Notes: generated by a model from the sequence alone, not told the origin. A DNA stretch of 64,000 nt from Narthecium ossifragum (GCA_963920575.1 OY986975.1:22413897-22477896), one strand, 5' to 3'. Positions 46,327 through 57,550 are shown, numbered from the stretch's first letter. Program-made: numbers and translations.

Positions 46327-46574
46327 CGCAATTGTGCTACTTACTAGCCGTTCATACCAAAAGTCTAAATTATATATTTCAAATGCTTCAGTTATAGGTT
46401 GTTCTTTATAGATTATCCTTAACAAAGGGTCTAAATTAGATGTTTATTCGGTAAAATTTATTGGTGCGGATCAGACAGCACGGGACTCTATTGGTGCAGC
46501 GAAACAGTATTATTGGTTTGGGGCACTGGCGAAGAGCTCATAAGGATAGGATATTAGGATATTAGGATATACCT

Positions 46575-47117
46575 ATGGTAAGGTGGAGCTGGAGCTCGGC
46601 GCTGATCGGGGCCGCATCGGCGACGGCGACGACGGCGCTGATCATGGGGCGCCCCAAGGACCCCACCTTCCACCTGATCTCCATCACCCTATCCAGCTTC
46701 CGTCTCCACCTCCCCGTCCTCGACATGGAGCTCGTCCTCACCGTCCACGTCACCAACCCCAACCTCGTCCCCATCCACTACTCCCCCGCCGTCGTCACCA
46801 TCCTCTACGCCGGCTCCCCCCTCGGCTCCGCCTTACTCGAGGCCGGCTCGCAGCCCCCGATTTCGTGCCAGCTCCTCCGCCTCCCCGCGCGGCTCGACGG
46901 CCTCCAGCTCGCCAGAAACGCCGCCGGCCTCATCGCCGACGCCGCCCGCCGTGAGATGCAGCTCGACGCGTCGGTCGACATCTCCGGCGCCGCCCGCGTG
47001 CTCTGGTGGGAGAACCGGTTCAGCGTCCACGTCGACAGCCACGTGGTCGTCGACCCCATCTTCCTCGACGTTGTCGATCAGGAGAACCACTCCGATACCC
47101 AGCTCCACCTCGCCTGA
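46575..47117 (+). CDS. LEA_2 domain protein (LEA14/NDR1-HIN1-like)
   Basis: Single exon of 180 residues, strongly GC3-rich. A short hydrophobic N-terminus (SSALIGAASATATTALIMG) may anchor it in a membrane. The LEA_2/WHy-type beta domain follows, with LDMELVLTVHVTNPNLVPIH and AVVTILYAGSPLGSALLEAG, ending with VHVDSHVVVDPIFLDVV. Members are stress- or defence-related membrane or cytosolic proteins; which subgroup cannot be settled. It is divergent from the PPR gene with 248 bp between start codons. A small GGATATTA triple repeat sits just upstream (46549-46571). Confidence 0.85.
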   Translation: MVRWSWSSALIGAASATATTALIMGRPKDPTFHLISITLSSFRLHLPVLDMELVLTVHVTNPNLVPIHYSPAVVTILYAGSPLGSALLEAGSQPPISCQLLRLPARLDGLQLARNAAGLIADAARREMQLDASVDISGAARVLWWENRFSVHVDSHVVVDPIFLDVVDQENHSDTQLHLA

Positions 47118-47300
47118 CGATTGTGTTGCTTGTTGCGTAGCTCATCCATTGAACATCTCTATGAAACAAAGTTCAGTCCTTTCCTTTGACTCCATTAGTT
47201 AACAACGCTCTCTAGTTGTTCGATGGAATGCTAACGTAGTATTTTGAGAAGAGCAATGATCTGTGCACATGCACATGCTTAGCTGGCCGTACTATGAGTC

Positions 47301-47464
47301 GTGATTTGTGTACATGATCATGGCTATAGTCAGAGCCATACACATTACACATACCATCGAATCGGTAGTGAGATGCCGATCAATTATTTAGTTTATCGGT
47401 AGATCAATCAATCGATATTTCACTATCGATTCGATAACATGTCACATGATCATGTACATAAATT
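47301..47464. mobile_element. hairpin MITE-like element, copy A
   Basis: The two halves are imperfect inverted copies: GTGATTTGTGTACATGATCA on the left matches the reverse of the right end (GATCATGTACATAAAT), and TCGAATCGGTAGTGAGATG on the left matches the reverse of CATTTCACTATCGATTCGA-like sequence on the right. Foldback elements of this kind are typical non-autonomous MITEs. Confidence 0.55.
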
Positions 47465-47738
47465 TTTATAATTTTAAAAATATTATCATTTTCAACCAAA
47501 AACAAAAAAAAATAATGTTTGTCGTCTTTCAATCTAATCCAGTGACTAAGATTCTTTAAACTCATATCTATTAGTATTTCACGGAGTCTAGAATTTCCTC
47601 ATCAAAATTTCGGCGAAGGCGGAATTCACACAGCGCTATCACTATGCTGACATGCTGTAGATCTTTTAAGCTCTTATAAAGACTGATGGTTGCGTGTGTA
47701 ATGTGTATGTCCAATGCTCTATGCAATAAGCTCCTCTA

Positions 47739-47827
47739 GGATGAGCCTTCCACGTAACTCATGTAAAAGGACACGAGCTCTTCTAGGATAGGGATGAGCC
47801 TTTCACGTAACTCATGTAAAAGGACAC
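47739..47827. repeat. direct repeat, 36 bp, period 53
   Basis: GGATGAGCCTTCCACGTAAC and the following bases to AAAAGGACAC occur at 47739-47774 and 47792-47827, with one mismatch. Confidence 0.85.
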
Positions 47828-47934
47828 CAAGTTTGGATATTTCTATGATTCCTTGCACACCTCATCAAGGTCGGCTCGCATCCAACCTAATGTATCGCAT
47901 CACGTGTCCCACATATTTATTAGGATTACATATC

Positions 47935-48400
47935 TATTATATGTATATCAGTATATGTATACATACCAATGTCTATGTGCATATGTATATTTATATATTA
48001 ATATATGTATATGGGTGTGTAAATGTATATGAATGTACATACATTCATATACATACATACACATATGATATCTAGGTGGGACCCCTGTCACCTGCCAGGG
48101 TAACCATCAGATTAATGGATGATTCGGTTATAAAAACTGAATTTGATTAATGGATTAGTATGGATATCATATAAGGTTAACATTATAAACGGGTGATTAT
48201 GCATAATCGTTTTTGCTCCTTATAATATTGATATATATATATATATATAATACATATATAATACATGTATTTATATGTGTATTTATATTTATAATATATG
48301 TATGTATGTGTGTATATACATGTATATATACATTAATACATATACACATAAGTAAGTATACATCTATATATTTATATTTATATTTATTTTATATCACGGA
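47935..48400. repeat. TA/TATG/TACA microsatellites
   Basis: Two stretches dominated by ATAT, TATG and ACAT units (47935-48080 and 48225-48400), separated by unique sequence. Confidence 0.8.
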
Positions 48401-48480
48401 TCATAGTAAACATGTAACCTAAATCTATCCTGTCACATGGGCTATCAAATCGCACATGAGATGGTTAAAATATCCAGAAA

Positions 48481-48770
48481 TGATTTGTGCACATGCCAAC
48501 GTGATATGTGCATTTCACACTATCGGAAGTGGGATACCGATAGTGTGTATCGGTAGTGGGATACCGATAGTGTGTATCGGTAGTGGGATACCGATAGACA
48601 TTTACAATCTATCGGTACACATGTATATGAATCGATATCGAACCTATCGGTAGTGGGGTACTGATAGGTTGTACATGCCTATCGGTAGACCACTACCGAT
48701 AGACATGTACTCAGAATCGGTAATGTGAGATGCACACGCCACGTGTGCGTGTGCACCAATCACGACTCTA
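48481..48770. mobile_element. hairpin MITE-like element, copy B, with internal ATCGGTA hairpins
   Basis: About 47 bp at the left end (TGATTTGTGCACATGCCAAC on) is an imperfect inverted copy of the right end (reading back GTGATTGGTGCACACGCACA). Inside are five small hairpins built on CTATCGGTA/TACCGATAG, at about 48521-48543, 48548-48569, 48575-48596, 48643-48668 and 48679-48702. Hairpins 2 and 3 are exact copies with a 27-bp period; hairpin 5 has perfect 10-bp arms. It is related to copy A by the terminal GATTTGTG-ACATG and the ATCGGTAGTG motif. Confidence 0.6.
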
Positions 48771-49662
48771 AAATATCACTGCTGAATCTCCACACATGTG
48801 GCTGAAAACAGAGAGATCCAGAAAGCTGAATGCTTGCTTCTATTATTTCTTTCCTTATTTCCCGGGCACCATGTGTTCATCTTGTCGCTTTCATGTGCAC
48901 CGTGCAGTATCTAATATTTACGATAGTGGATGTCGAATATTCACTTGCAAAGGTTCAATAGTTACAACAAGTAGAACATGGCCTCCTCTTTTATATCTAC
49001 AAATATTAGACCATAATAAAAACTTAAGATTTGTTTTCTATTGGGATAAGTTTATTAAAAATTAAGGGATTTTATTCAAGATTTTAGAAATAGTTTTGTA
49101 ATGATTACTTGAAATATAAAAAAAATAGAACGGAGAATGAAAATAATTTTGTAATGATTACTTGGAATAAGGTAAATGATGTTTGAAGATAAAGTGTGGA
49201 ATATGTAGTGAATTCGGGATCTTAGAATATTCCCTCCCTTTATCTCGGTTAAGAGTTATTTCCAAAATTTATTCCTGTAACAAACACTCCCAACGGTTCA
49301 TTTGGATCAATGATATAATAAGTTTGCATATCAAATAAGATAAAAGTTATGCAAGCATTAAATGTAGTTATGTGGACTTCTCCTCGATCCAAAGGGCCTT
49401 AATATATAGGGAAAAGATAATAAAGACCAATTATTTGAACTATGTAAAAAAAAATTAGATGCATAATTTGAGAATCATTTTTGCCCCTCTGAAAGGAAAA
49501 TTTATATTTGCGTCCCGCTCATCCATTACCGTGGATGACTTTGGTGGGGCCATATAAATACCCAATCATCTCCCGCCACGCGGTGCTCTGACTCATCTCC
49601 CTCATCCATTAGTGAAAAAATACTAGCTCCAAGCGCATCTCTTCTAAACACACGGAAAGCAC

Positions 49663-51573
49663 ATGGCCGACTCCATCACCCAGACTTCGCCGGAGCACAG
49701 CCACCAAGCGGCCACCCGGCCCTTGGGAGGCACCGAGCAGAGCTGGTTGCGCGCCGTCCCCGGGGGCACCGGCGTCACCGTCCTCGCCCTCCTCCTCTCT
49801 CGCCCGGTCCAAACCGCCTCCCTCCTCTACTCTCTCCACTCCCTCCTCTCCTCCCACCCCGTCCTCCGCTCCCACCTCCACCTCCAGCCCCAGCCCCTCC
49901 CCCCTCTCCTCTCCACCCCTCCCCTCTCCCTCTCCTCCCCCCACATCGAAACCATTGTCCCCACCTCCCTCCCCGATTCCCCCCTTCACTCCATCCTCGA
50001 GCTCGAGCTCAACCGGAATCCCTGGGCCGACGAAGCCGGGCCGGACGCCGAGCCGGTCCCGCTCTTCTTCGCCACCGTCTACGAGCTGCCCGAGCCCGCC
50101 GCGGGGTCGCACGTGCTGGCCCTCCGGTTCCATACCGGCTTCTGCGACCGGGCCTCGGCGGTGCACGTGCTGGAGGACTTGACGGGGTGGATGACGTCGG
50201 GATCAGGGGAAGGAGAGGAGAGGCCTTGTGGTAAAGGGGAAGTCATACCTGGAATAGAGGAGTTGTTGCCAAAGAGGGACGCCTGGAAGCCGTTCTGGGC
50301 GCGGGGGAGGGACTTGGTTGGCTACTCCATTAATGGCCTCCGGTCGGCCCTTCTCTCGTTCGAGGACGCCGATTCGGCTCGGTCCTCTGAGGCTTTCCGG
50401 CTGGTGATGAGCCGTGAGGAGACCCAAATGCTCCTGAGTGTGGGTACTTCTTAGCCTAAAATTTTTAATCTTTTGCATCGTTGCAGTCTAACTATTTGAT
50501 GAATGATCAAAAAAAGCTTAAATTTCTTGCAGTAGCAGTGATTGGTTGCTCTTAAATCATTTGTATCGTAAGATTGTATGATTTGCTTGCTGAGGGCATA
50601 CGCATTGCAGGCATGCGAGAAGAGAGGGATTAAGCTATTTGGAGCCTTATCAGCAGCTGGAATGAAAGCCACAGTCTTGTCCAAGAATCTGGAGGACAAT
50701 CAAGCAGAAACGTACCCTGTTGTCACTCTCATCGATTGCCGCAAGTATCTTGAACCTGCTCTGCATCCCCATCATGTCGGTATGCTGCTAAATTCCAATC
50801 TCTGTATATATTTTAGCAACAGCTCTTGTATGCTATGATCATAGAGTATCAGCTGAAACACGAATGATATGCTGGTAAATATAGCCATGAATCAGTAAAT
50901 AGAACAGGAAACCATGAATTCCGCATACAGTGTGACTGGAAAAATTGAACTGGGGTATGATCTCTGTGTTTTAATCAGCAGCTCTTGTATACAATGCCCA
51001 TGGACTACCAGCTGAAACACAACTAATTCATGAAAGAATTGATTCAGATTAAGTTATTTTCTCATCCATGTGTGAACCGAGTAGCTGAAACTTGTTGCAG
51101 GATTTTACCATTCAGCAGTGCTGAACATGCACACAGTTGACGGGGGAGAAGAGCTATGGGAGCTGGCCATGAGATGCCACACTTCCTTTTCGAATGCCAT
51201 AAGCAACAGGAAGCATCTCACTGACATGGGGGAACTCAACTTCCTCATGTGCAAGGCTATTGAGAACCCTCACCTTACACCGCAATCCTCAATGAGGACG
51301 GCGCTCATCTCGGTATTTGAGGACCCTTTGACCTTTGAGTCATCTGAGTCCCAGCAGCAACTTGGTGTAGAGGACATCATAGGTTGTGCTTCCTCCCATG
51401 GTATCGGCCCATCAATCGCGGTGTTTGACGTGATCAGGGATGGGCGGCTGGACTGTGCATTCGTGTATCCTTCTCCCCTTCATTCAAGAAAACAGATACA
51501 AGATTTGGTCGAACACATGAAGAAGATCCTTGTGGAAGCTAGTCTTGTGGTTGAGGGAGAGTTGGTGGCTTAA
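49663..51573 (+). CDS. condensation-domain-like (CoA-dependent acyltransferase fold) protein
   Basis: Exons 49663-50439, 50611-50779, 51101-51573, for 472 residues. The N-terminal half (PLGGTEQSWLRAVPGGTGVT, then RPVQTASLLYSLHSLLSSHP) and the central LRFHTGFCDRASAVHVLEDL resemble a plant family annotated as condensation-domain or alcohol-acetyltransferase-like proteins. The catalytic motif of true condensation/BAHD enzymes (HHxxxDG/HxxxDG) is replaced by HTGFCDR. I therefore cannot claim acyltransferase activity. The C-terminal half has IKLFGALSAAGMKA, SMRTALISVFEDP and DIIGCASSHGIGPSIAVFD. The first exon is GC-rich. The exon-1 donor AGT|GTGGGT was chosen for frame. No signal peptide or membrane segment. 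Confidence 0.82.
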
Positions 51574-52179
51574 AAGGCTCCATTTTTATGTAAGTCATTC
51601 TAATGTTGGACAGGAAGACCACATTGGCTACTTCTATGTGTAAGAACAATGGAGGGGGTTAGAACCAGGAAGGAGTTGTGGGTATGTATACGTTTATTAA
51701 TGGCTGTGATAGTTTAATTTTTCAGTGGCTGTGATAGTTTAGCAGGATATTGCTCTCCCTTATTAACAAGCCTAATTGAGCCAAAAGAAGATACTAACTA
51801 GAATTATCAAGTCTCGGTGAGCCAAGCTTGATCGAGCCTAATGTTGTACAAGCTCGAATTAAATCTAATTTCGAATCAAATAAGAATGATTTGCCCCAAG
51901 CTTGATCAAGCCTATTACCGAGCCAAGCTTGAGCCGCTAATTTATTCTGACACCGATCACTGCTCCATTGCCAGTTGCCACCATTAATATTACATGAAAT
52001 GAGTGGTATGCCATGCCTATAAGAATCTAAGATCTCCATAAGAAGAAATATTAGCTTGCGTTACGAAATCCCACCAAATAAAATCCATCCATATTCAGAA
52101 GATCCTCATTAGTCATTCATTCTCATACCAAACCTGAATCCCATGATAACCTTCCATTTTTAGACCCTCCAATTTCCTT
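51574..52179. other. 3' flank with AGCTTGA-type repeats, then AGP-like gene promoter
   Basis: GAGCCAAGCTTGATCGAGCC and AAGCTTGATCAAGCC-like units lie at 51820-51935. No gene is seen. Confidence 0.45.
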
Positions 52180-52187
52180 TATATATA
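52180..52187 (+). promoter_or_regulatory. TATA box of the AGP-like gene
   Basis: TATATATA, 72 bp before the ATG, followed by a C/A-rich leader. Confidence 0.6.
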
Positions 52188-52251
52188 CACACCTTCAACC
52201 CTCCTTTTGGTACCAATCACCAACTTCTCATCTCTAATTCTAAAAGAAACG

Positions 52252-52545
52252 ATGGTTCCTTTTGCAAAGTCGCTCCTGGTGGTGGTGGTGGTGGCGGCGC
52301 TCTCCACCAACGCCATGGTCCACGGCTGGAAGCCATCCCCTGCGCCGGTGGCTCGCGCTCCGTCTCCTGCCGCCAAGCCGCCGACGCCGCAGCCGCCAAC
52401 GACGGCTCCATACTCCCCAGGCCTGGATTACAGCCCTGCACCATCGCCGCACGGCAGCGCTGGCGCCATGGTTCTCCCCGGAGTCTTTGTGGTCGTGGCT
52501 GCTGCTGTGTTCGGTTGCATGGCCTCAGCCGCCATCTTTCATTAG
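52252..52545 (+). CDS. short classical arabinogalactan-type protein with GPI signal
   Basis: 97 residues, single exon. A signal peptide (VPFAKSLLVVVVVAALSTNA) is followed by a Pro-rich core with AP, SP and TP dipeptides (PSPAPVARAPSPAAKPPTP), the usual sites of proline hydroxylation and arabinogalactan attachment. A C-terminal hydrophobic tail (VLPGVFVVVAAAVFGCMASA) after small residues (HGSAGA) predicts GPI anchoring at the outer plasma membrane. Met at 52252 was preferred over an upstream in-frame Met because it starts directly at the signal peptide and follows the leader. Confidence 0.85.
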   Translation: MVPFAKSLLVVVVVAALSTNAMVHGWKPSPAPVARAPSPAAKPPTPQPPTTAPYSPGLDYSPAPSPHGSAGAMVLPGVFVVVAAAVFGCMASAAIFH

Positions 52546-52909
52546 AGCGTTTAATATTGTTATCATTGCTATTAGTTTGGTGCTCATGGTCATGACTCAT
52601 GAAGTTATTGGAATGGAATAGTATGTGTTTCTTTTGCTTTTTTTTTTTAAATTTTTTTTAATACTATTCTAGTATTGTTTCTCATGAATAATAATATTAC
52701 ATATATTATTATTTGGTATTAACTTTTATATATTATTGAGACATCTTTCTTTCATGGAAAAGGAAAAGGCATCCTAATTTTTAATTGCCAAATATTAAAT
52801 CTCCAGAATTGGAGACCAAAGCAGAGACAGCTAATAAAAGCTAGCTCTATTTTCCGGCCAAAAAACGAACGTATATTTTGATATGATGATGTACAGAGAA
52901 AGAAAACAA
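52546..52909. other. short AT-rich intergenic stretch between convergent genes
   Basis: A T-rich 3' flank of the AGP-like gene meets the 3' flank of the hemerythrin gene; nothing else is seen. Confidence 0.5.
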
Positions 52910-54674
52910 TCACACGGATCTAATTGGGAAGTGGCAGATAATGGACGGCGAGGATGCCCCTTCCATCCACGATATCAATGATCGGAGCATCCCGACCACA
53001 CGATCCTGGTCTGTTGGGAGCTTGCAGACCAGGGCCAGGTACTGCATGGCCTCTTGGGGGAGCAGCCCGGCCATGAAGAAGTGGAAGAGCCTGGAGTGGG
53101 TGATCTCCATCAACCCCACCATCTCCGCCACCCATCTCCTCGGCTCCTCGCCGTTCTCAAATCGCGTCCTCTCCGCATCCGCCAGCAGCGGCAGCAGCTC
53201 CCGCTCTTCCGCCTTGAAGTGCTCCTTGCAGTGCTTCTGATCACCATTTCAATTGAAATCAAAATGGTACTTTTAGCAAGAAAAAGAGAGCACTCTGCAT
53301 CAATACGCTGTTTATAAAAGTTATCAATGTATGGGACCTAACATGTAGTACAGCAATAGAATAATTAGAGCGTCCGGCCCCCCACCAACCGCCGCCACCA
53401 CCGTGGTCAACCGGGCTGAGAAACCGAGTTTGCAAGCGAAGCAAAAGGAGCTCTCTTTGCAGGGGAATCGACCAAAGTAAAGGGATTGTTCATGTGATGC
53501 CCATGAACCTCCCCAAAAGTTAGCTACCCACTTCACCAACTGGCAAGCGTTTCATTCCCATAAAAGTTCTAATCTTGTTAAAGAGGGTATCGTGATGGAA
53601 AAGGCTACCCACCTGCAATGTCTTCAACCGGCGGTGGAGGTTATCTAATGTTTCGCGGTAGCACGGCGATCCGGCCGCCATGGCCATCAGTGACTTGATG
53701 TCCTCCTTGATGCCGTTCATGATCGGCAGGTCCCGGGCGTGCTCCTCGTTCGCCACCATGCAAACCCCTGCCAATTAATCCCGGTATTTGGGGTTAATCG
53801 ATAGTTATTAAGGTCTTAGAAAACTAAGTAAAACATGGGCGTTTGGTCTAGTGGTATGATTCTCGCTTCGGGTGCGAGAGGTCGCGAGTTCGATTCTCGC
53901 AACGCCCCTTTCTTTTTTGTCTCAAAAGGAGGAAAAAAATCAAAATATCATTTTTCTCCAACTTCTTTGAAATTTTGAAAAGCTCAGATCGGCGGGATCC
54001 AAGGTCTTTTTTGGCTTCTGAAAAATAAGGAAAACAAAATTGACGTTTAAAAAATATATATATTTGGAGATCGGCGGGGATCCAACGGAAGGCGTGGGAG
54101 TCAGCGGCGTACCTGGGCCGTGCGCCGCCGCGTCGAGCACCGGGAAGAGAATCCGCTCCTCCATCTGGGCGTGCTCCAGCATCACCTCCACTAGCATCGC
54201 GTAGCACTTCTCCAACCTCTTCCCCTTCCCCACTTCTTTGCCTCCCGCAGCCAAATTCCCCGCCCACTTCACCATTCCCTCCAGATGCTGCTCCATGCTC
54301 CGGTGCTGCAGTGCCGCCACAGCCACGGCCGCCGCCTCCTTCTCCGCCACTCCTCCACCTCCCCCTGCCTCCACATCAGGCGGTCCGGGGAACTTCTCGT
54401 CGACGTAGCGGAGCATCTCCTCAGCTGACCCGGTCACGTTGTCAGATCCGTAGAAGAGGACAGGCCGGCCGAGGATGGAGTTCGCGGACGGACAAAACTG
54501 GAAGCTCGTGCGCTTGTAGAGCAGCGCGACGCGGATCCGGCACGCGATCGCGCAGGAATCCGATCCGTAAAGCCGCACCAGCGGTGTCTCGGCGATCTCC
54601 TCCGTTGAAAGCGCCGCCTTCGGTTTCAACGGCGGCGGAGATCGCCGCGTCCGGATCATGGCGCAGTTGCCCAT
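52910..54674 (-). CDS. GST-N/hemerythrin (HHE) domain protein
   Basis: Exons on minus: 54674-54113, 53767-53613, 53236-52910, for 347 residues. An N-terminal thioredoxin/GST-like stretch ([20 protein letters not shown], then [20 protein letters not shown]) is followed by a hemerythrin-type helical domain with His/Glu metal-ligand motifs: [59 protein letters not shown] and [20 protein letters not shown]. Plant proteins of this architecture are known but their role is not settled; binding of a di-iron centre is inferred. An N-terminal MGNC may be N-myristoylated and palmitoylated, though this is only a motif. The first intron holds a tRNA gene on the other strand. Confidence 0.92.
53837..53908 (+). 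tRNA. tRNA-Pro (anticodon CGG)
   Basis: 72 bases. The acceptor stem GGGCGTT pairs perfectly with AACGCCC, with C as discriminator base. D arm TGGTCTAGTGGTATGA, anticodon arm CTCGCTTCGGGTGCGAG (anticodon CGG), T arm GCGAGTTCGATTCTCGC. A T run (TTTCTTTTTTG) follows as Pol III terminator. It lies inside the first intron of the hemerythrin-type gene, antisense to it. Confidence 0.96.
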
Positions 54675-54754
54675 CGGCGTCCCGGAAATGAAGAGAAGAG
54701 AGGAAAGGAGAGGAGAAAGGCTTCGATGAGAAGATAGAGAGGAGAGTGAGTCGC

Positions 54755-54766
54755 TTATATATATAT
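54755..54766 (-). promoter_or_regulatory. TATA box of the GST-N/hemerythrin gene
   Basis: An ATATATATATAA run on minus about 85 bp upstream of the ATG, followed by a GA/CT-rich leader. Confidence 0.55.
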
Positions 54767-56566
54767 CCATCGATAAAATTAAGTATAGAACGCGCCTAAA
54801 GGAGAGATTATTTTATGAGCGTTTTGAGAAAAGGGCGTCAGGAACGCAGTGGATGAAGCGTATTCCATTCCTGCCTGAGGGAATTCCTTTCTTTCTAGAG
54901 CGGTAGCTCGCCTCCAGGTGGCATTTGTTTGCCACGTCGGCGATGTATGATGAAATGGATGGCAGGAACTGATCGTGATGTAGGCCATGGATCGGACGGT
55001 TGAGATTGTCTCTTTTCCTTCTCCAACCTGGCGTGGGGTTGGATCCGCATGGCTCAAACCAGGATGAGCTTTTTGTGGTGCGACATGATTGGGGGGGGGG
55101 GGGGGGGGGTAGGTGGTAATTTGGGTTCGAGTTGAGTTCGGGTCTAGTTAAAACGACATATCTTAACTTATAAGCCTAATCTGAATCCGATCCATTTAAA
55201 TAAATGAATTAGGTTTGTCAACTTAACCTTCACCCGCTTTTGAGTGGGTCAAACCAATTCGACCCGTCTTACTCGTTTTCGGCTTGAGCTTGAAAACCAC
55301 CAACTTGGACCCGTTAATTTCGAATAGGGTTTGAGAATACAATATGGGCTCCAATTATGAAAGATAAACTTGTTTGGTTCATCCTATGATATATCATGTG
55401 ATACAAAAAAAATTTTACTCTAGAAAATTGAGTCCGGACCCTGATTTACCGGGGACAAGCACTCTCGTGTCATAACCCTGACTACATAGTCCATGTAAGA
55501 GAATTTGAATTCAAAATCTCACATATAAATTCACAAGTCTTTTATCACTATATTATACACTAATATATAAGATTGACATTGCGCTTAAAACCACCACAGA
55601 AGGGCTCCGTGCCAAGGTTGAAGCTATGTGGCTTGATGCACTCACCCAAATAGGAACTTGCCCCTCTTTATTGCTGGATGCAACATATCTTCTTCGATTT
55701 TTGTTGGATTCAGCAGATCATCGAGATCGATTTGACACGTAAAGCATGATCGAAAGAAGATTCTATCAGGAGGGCTACCTATAATGTCTACATTCACATG
55801 TCTACAATGTTCAGCAGCATATTCCTTTCTATCATACCAGCTACCTTATAACTCTGCATTATTCCTTCCCCTTCTCTATCTCTCTCTATATATATGAATG
55901 ATGAGAGAGACAAAGCCGAGGACCTTATCGGCGGCGAGGGCTACATCACATAGTTGACAGTCTCACTCAGTGGCTATAAATCACCAGCAAATTGGATCCA
56001 ATCGCAAACGCTGTTTATAAAAAAAAAATATCATATCCTAAGCACACACCTATCACAATTTTCAAAAATCTTTATCCTCAAATAGCAATTGAGAAATAAT
56101 ACTAAAATAGATCTTGCCTTGCTTTAAAATAGCCCAATAAGTTTTTTTTTAAAAAACCCAAAACCAACCCATTATCACCATTCCATTGTCACCATCGAAC
56201 ACTAACGATTTTACTACTAAATAGCTGTAAATAGCCCTAACAAGTTCACGTGTGCAGTACAATCAGACTTTTTTTAGCCTTTTATATGATAACAAACACT
56301 AAAGAATCTATCAAAGATTTATCGTGAGGATTTAGCAACCAAAAGAGATCAAATACAGGAATCATCCACCGTACCTGAAACTAGTATGCATTACAGCCGT
56401 CCATGCTAACCTTATCATGGGTTTTGCTGTACTGTACTCCATCTGTATGAAGAGCTCAGGCAGTTAAGTTATATAAGTGGCATGCCATGCAAGAACCCCT
56501 TCGGTGTGAGATCCATGTGTCCACAGGATCCACCACCACCCATCCTCTTTTCCGGCCTCTCTAGCG

Positions 56567-56598
<32 letters not shown>

Positions 56599-56670
56599 AA
56601 AAGCTAGAGAAGAGAGCTCTCTCTTTCTCTCTCTAAAAGAACTCAGCTTTTAGGACAGTAGGGAGATCAT
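54767..56670. other. intergenic region with a G19 run and diffuse repeats
   Basis: A run of 19 G at 55091-55109, GAGTTCGGGTC-type degenerate repeats to 55330, and repeat-like ATTATACACTA text near 55550. A CT microsatellite (56570-56600) lies in the leader of the FAF gene. TATATAAG at 56470-56477 may be its TATA box. No gene is seen. Confidence 0.45.
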
Positions 56671-57312
56671 ATGGCTACATGTGGTAGTCTGAGGCAATTC
56701 TTTGAGAACCCATTGCCGGAGAAGCCCACACTGATTGAGTCTTTGTCATCATGGAACAAAATTCTGCCGGCGAAGCCCGTCGCCGCCGCCTCCTTCACCG
56801 AGATCTTTGGCGAGCTCCACTTCCAGGAGAAGCCACAGCCCCCATCTCCCACCACCCCGCCGGCTGATCTTCTTTACAAGAAGCCGGCATTGGATCCTCC
56901 GCCGGGCTCGCCGAAGAACGCCGAGTCCCTCCAGCTCTGCACCGAGGGGCTCGGCTTCGAGAGCATGGGCGACGCCGAGGACTTGATAAAGGATTCCGGA
57001 GAGGTCTGGAGCGACGACGGGAAGGGGAAACGGAGCTCGGCGGGGAAGCCCGCGAGTAAGACCCGCCCGGGGTTCCCGCCGCCGATATCCTCTATAGGGA
57101 GGAGTGGGAAGCCATGGGTCCACTTTAAATCCTACAGGAACGATGGAAGGTTTGTTCTTAGAGAGATAAGGATCCCCTCGCAGGAGCTTTTGCAAGCTTC
57201 CCGGGAGGATGGCCGGCTAAAGCTACAGTTTGTTCATCGAAAAGAAGAAATAGATGAACAAGAGGATGGAGAAGATGGAGGACATGATCAAGAACAACAG
57301 CAAGAGGAATGA
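56671..57312 (+). CDS. FANTASTIC FOUR (FAF) domain protein
   Basis: Intronless, 213 residues. N-terminal MATCGSLRQFFENPLPEKPT and the segment LQLCTEGLGFESMGDAEDL recur in FAF-like proteins. The FAF domain is FPPPISSIGRSGKPWVHFKS followed by YRNDGRFVLREIRIPSQELL and DGRLKLQFV. The C-terminus is a Glu/Asp/Gln-rich acidic tail. FAF proteins regulate shoot meristem size in Arabidopsis; the chloroplast-labelled FAF-like group is close and cannot be separated here. GC-rich throughout. Confidence 0.9.
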   Translation: MATCGSLRQFFENPLPEKPTLIESLSSWNKILPAKPVAAASFTEIFGELHFQEKPQPPSPTTPPADLLYKKPALDPPPGSPKNAESLQLCTEGLGFESMGDAEDLIKDSGEVWSDDGKGKRSSAGKPASKTRPGFPPPISSIGRSGKPWVHFKSYRNDGRFVLREIRIPSQELLQASREDGRLKLQFVHRKEEIDEQEDGEDGGHDQEQQQEE

Positions 57313-57550
57313 AACAGGTGAAAGATTATTCCGAGATCAATGGATGCTTAGAAAAAGCTACAAACAAGAAAACATCATAGGATAATAGTAAGTCCTAAGA
57401 TGTTTGTGCTCTTTGATGTTCTGAGTTCTTTCCTGTATACAGTTCTTGCTATCTAAGGGGGAAAACGTTTCACTCTGTTTTATACTGTTGTATTGTAGCA
57501 GCAACTGTGGGTTTTGATCCAGTCCCTTGTTTAAGTCAACTGAACTGAAC

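Larger units (their letters stand above)
47118..49662. other. gene-free, AT-rich repeat region
   Basis: Holds two hairpin elements (listed separately), a 53-bp-period direct repeat (47739-47827), and ATAC/TATA microsatellites at about 47935-48080 and 48225-48400. From 48771 to the next gene I see nothing recognisable. Confidence 0.6.

Noticed and set aside
46583..46954. Pro/His/Arg-rich frame overlapping the LEA_2 gene
   Set aside because: Frame-shadow of a GC3-rich coding sequence.
48524..48600. Possible CRISPR-like direct repeats
   Set aside because: Eukaryotic sequence; 27-bp tandem hairpin units without spacers.
55091..55109. G19 run as a possible G-quadruplex regulator
   Set aside because: A homopolymer alone, in gene-free DNA, gives no support for a function and may vary by sequencing error.
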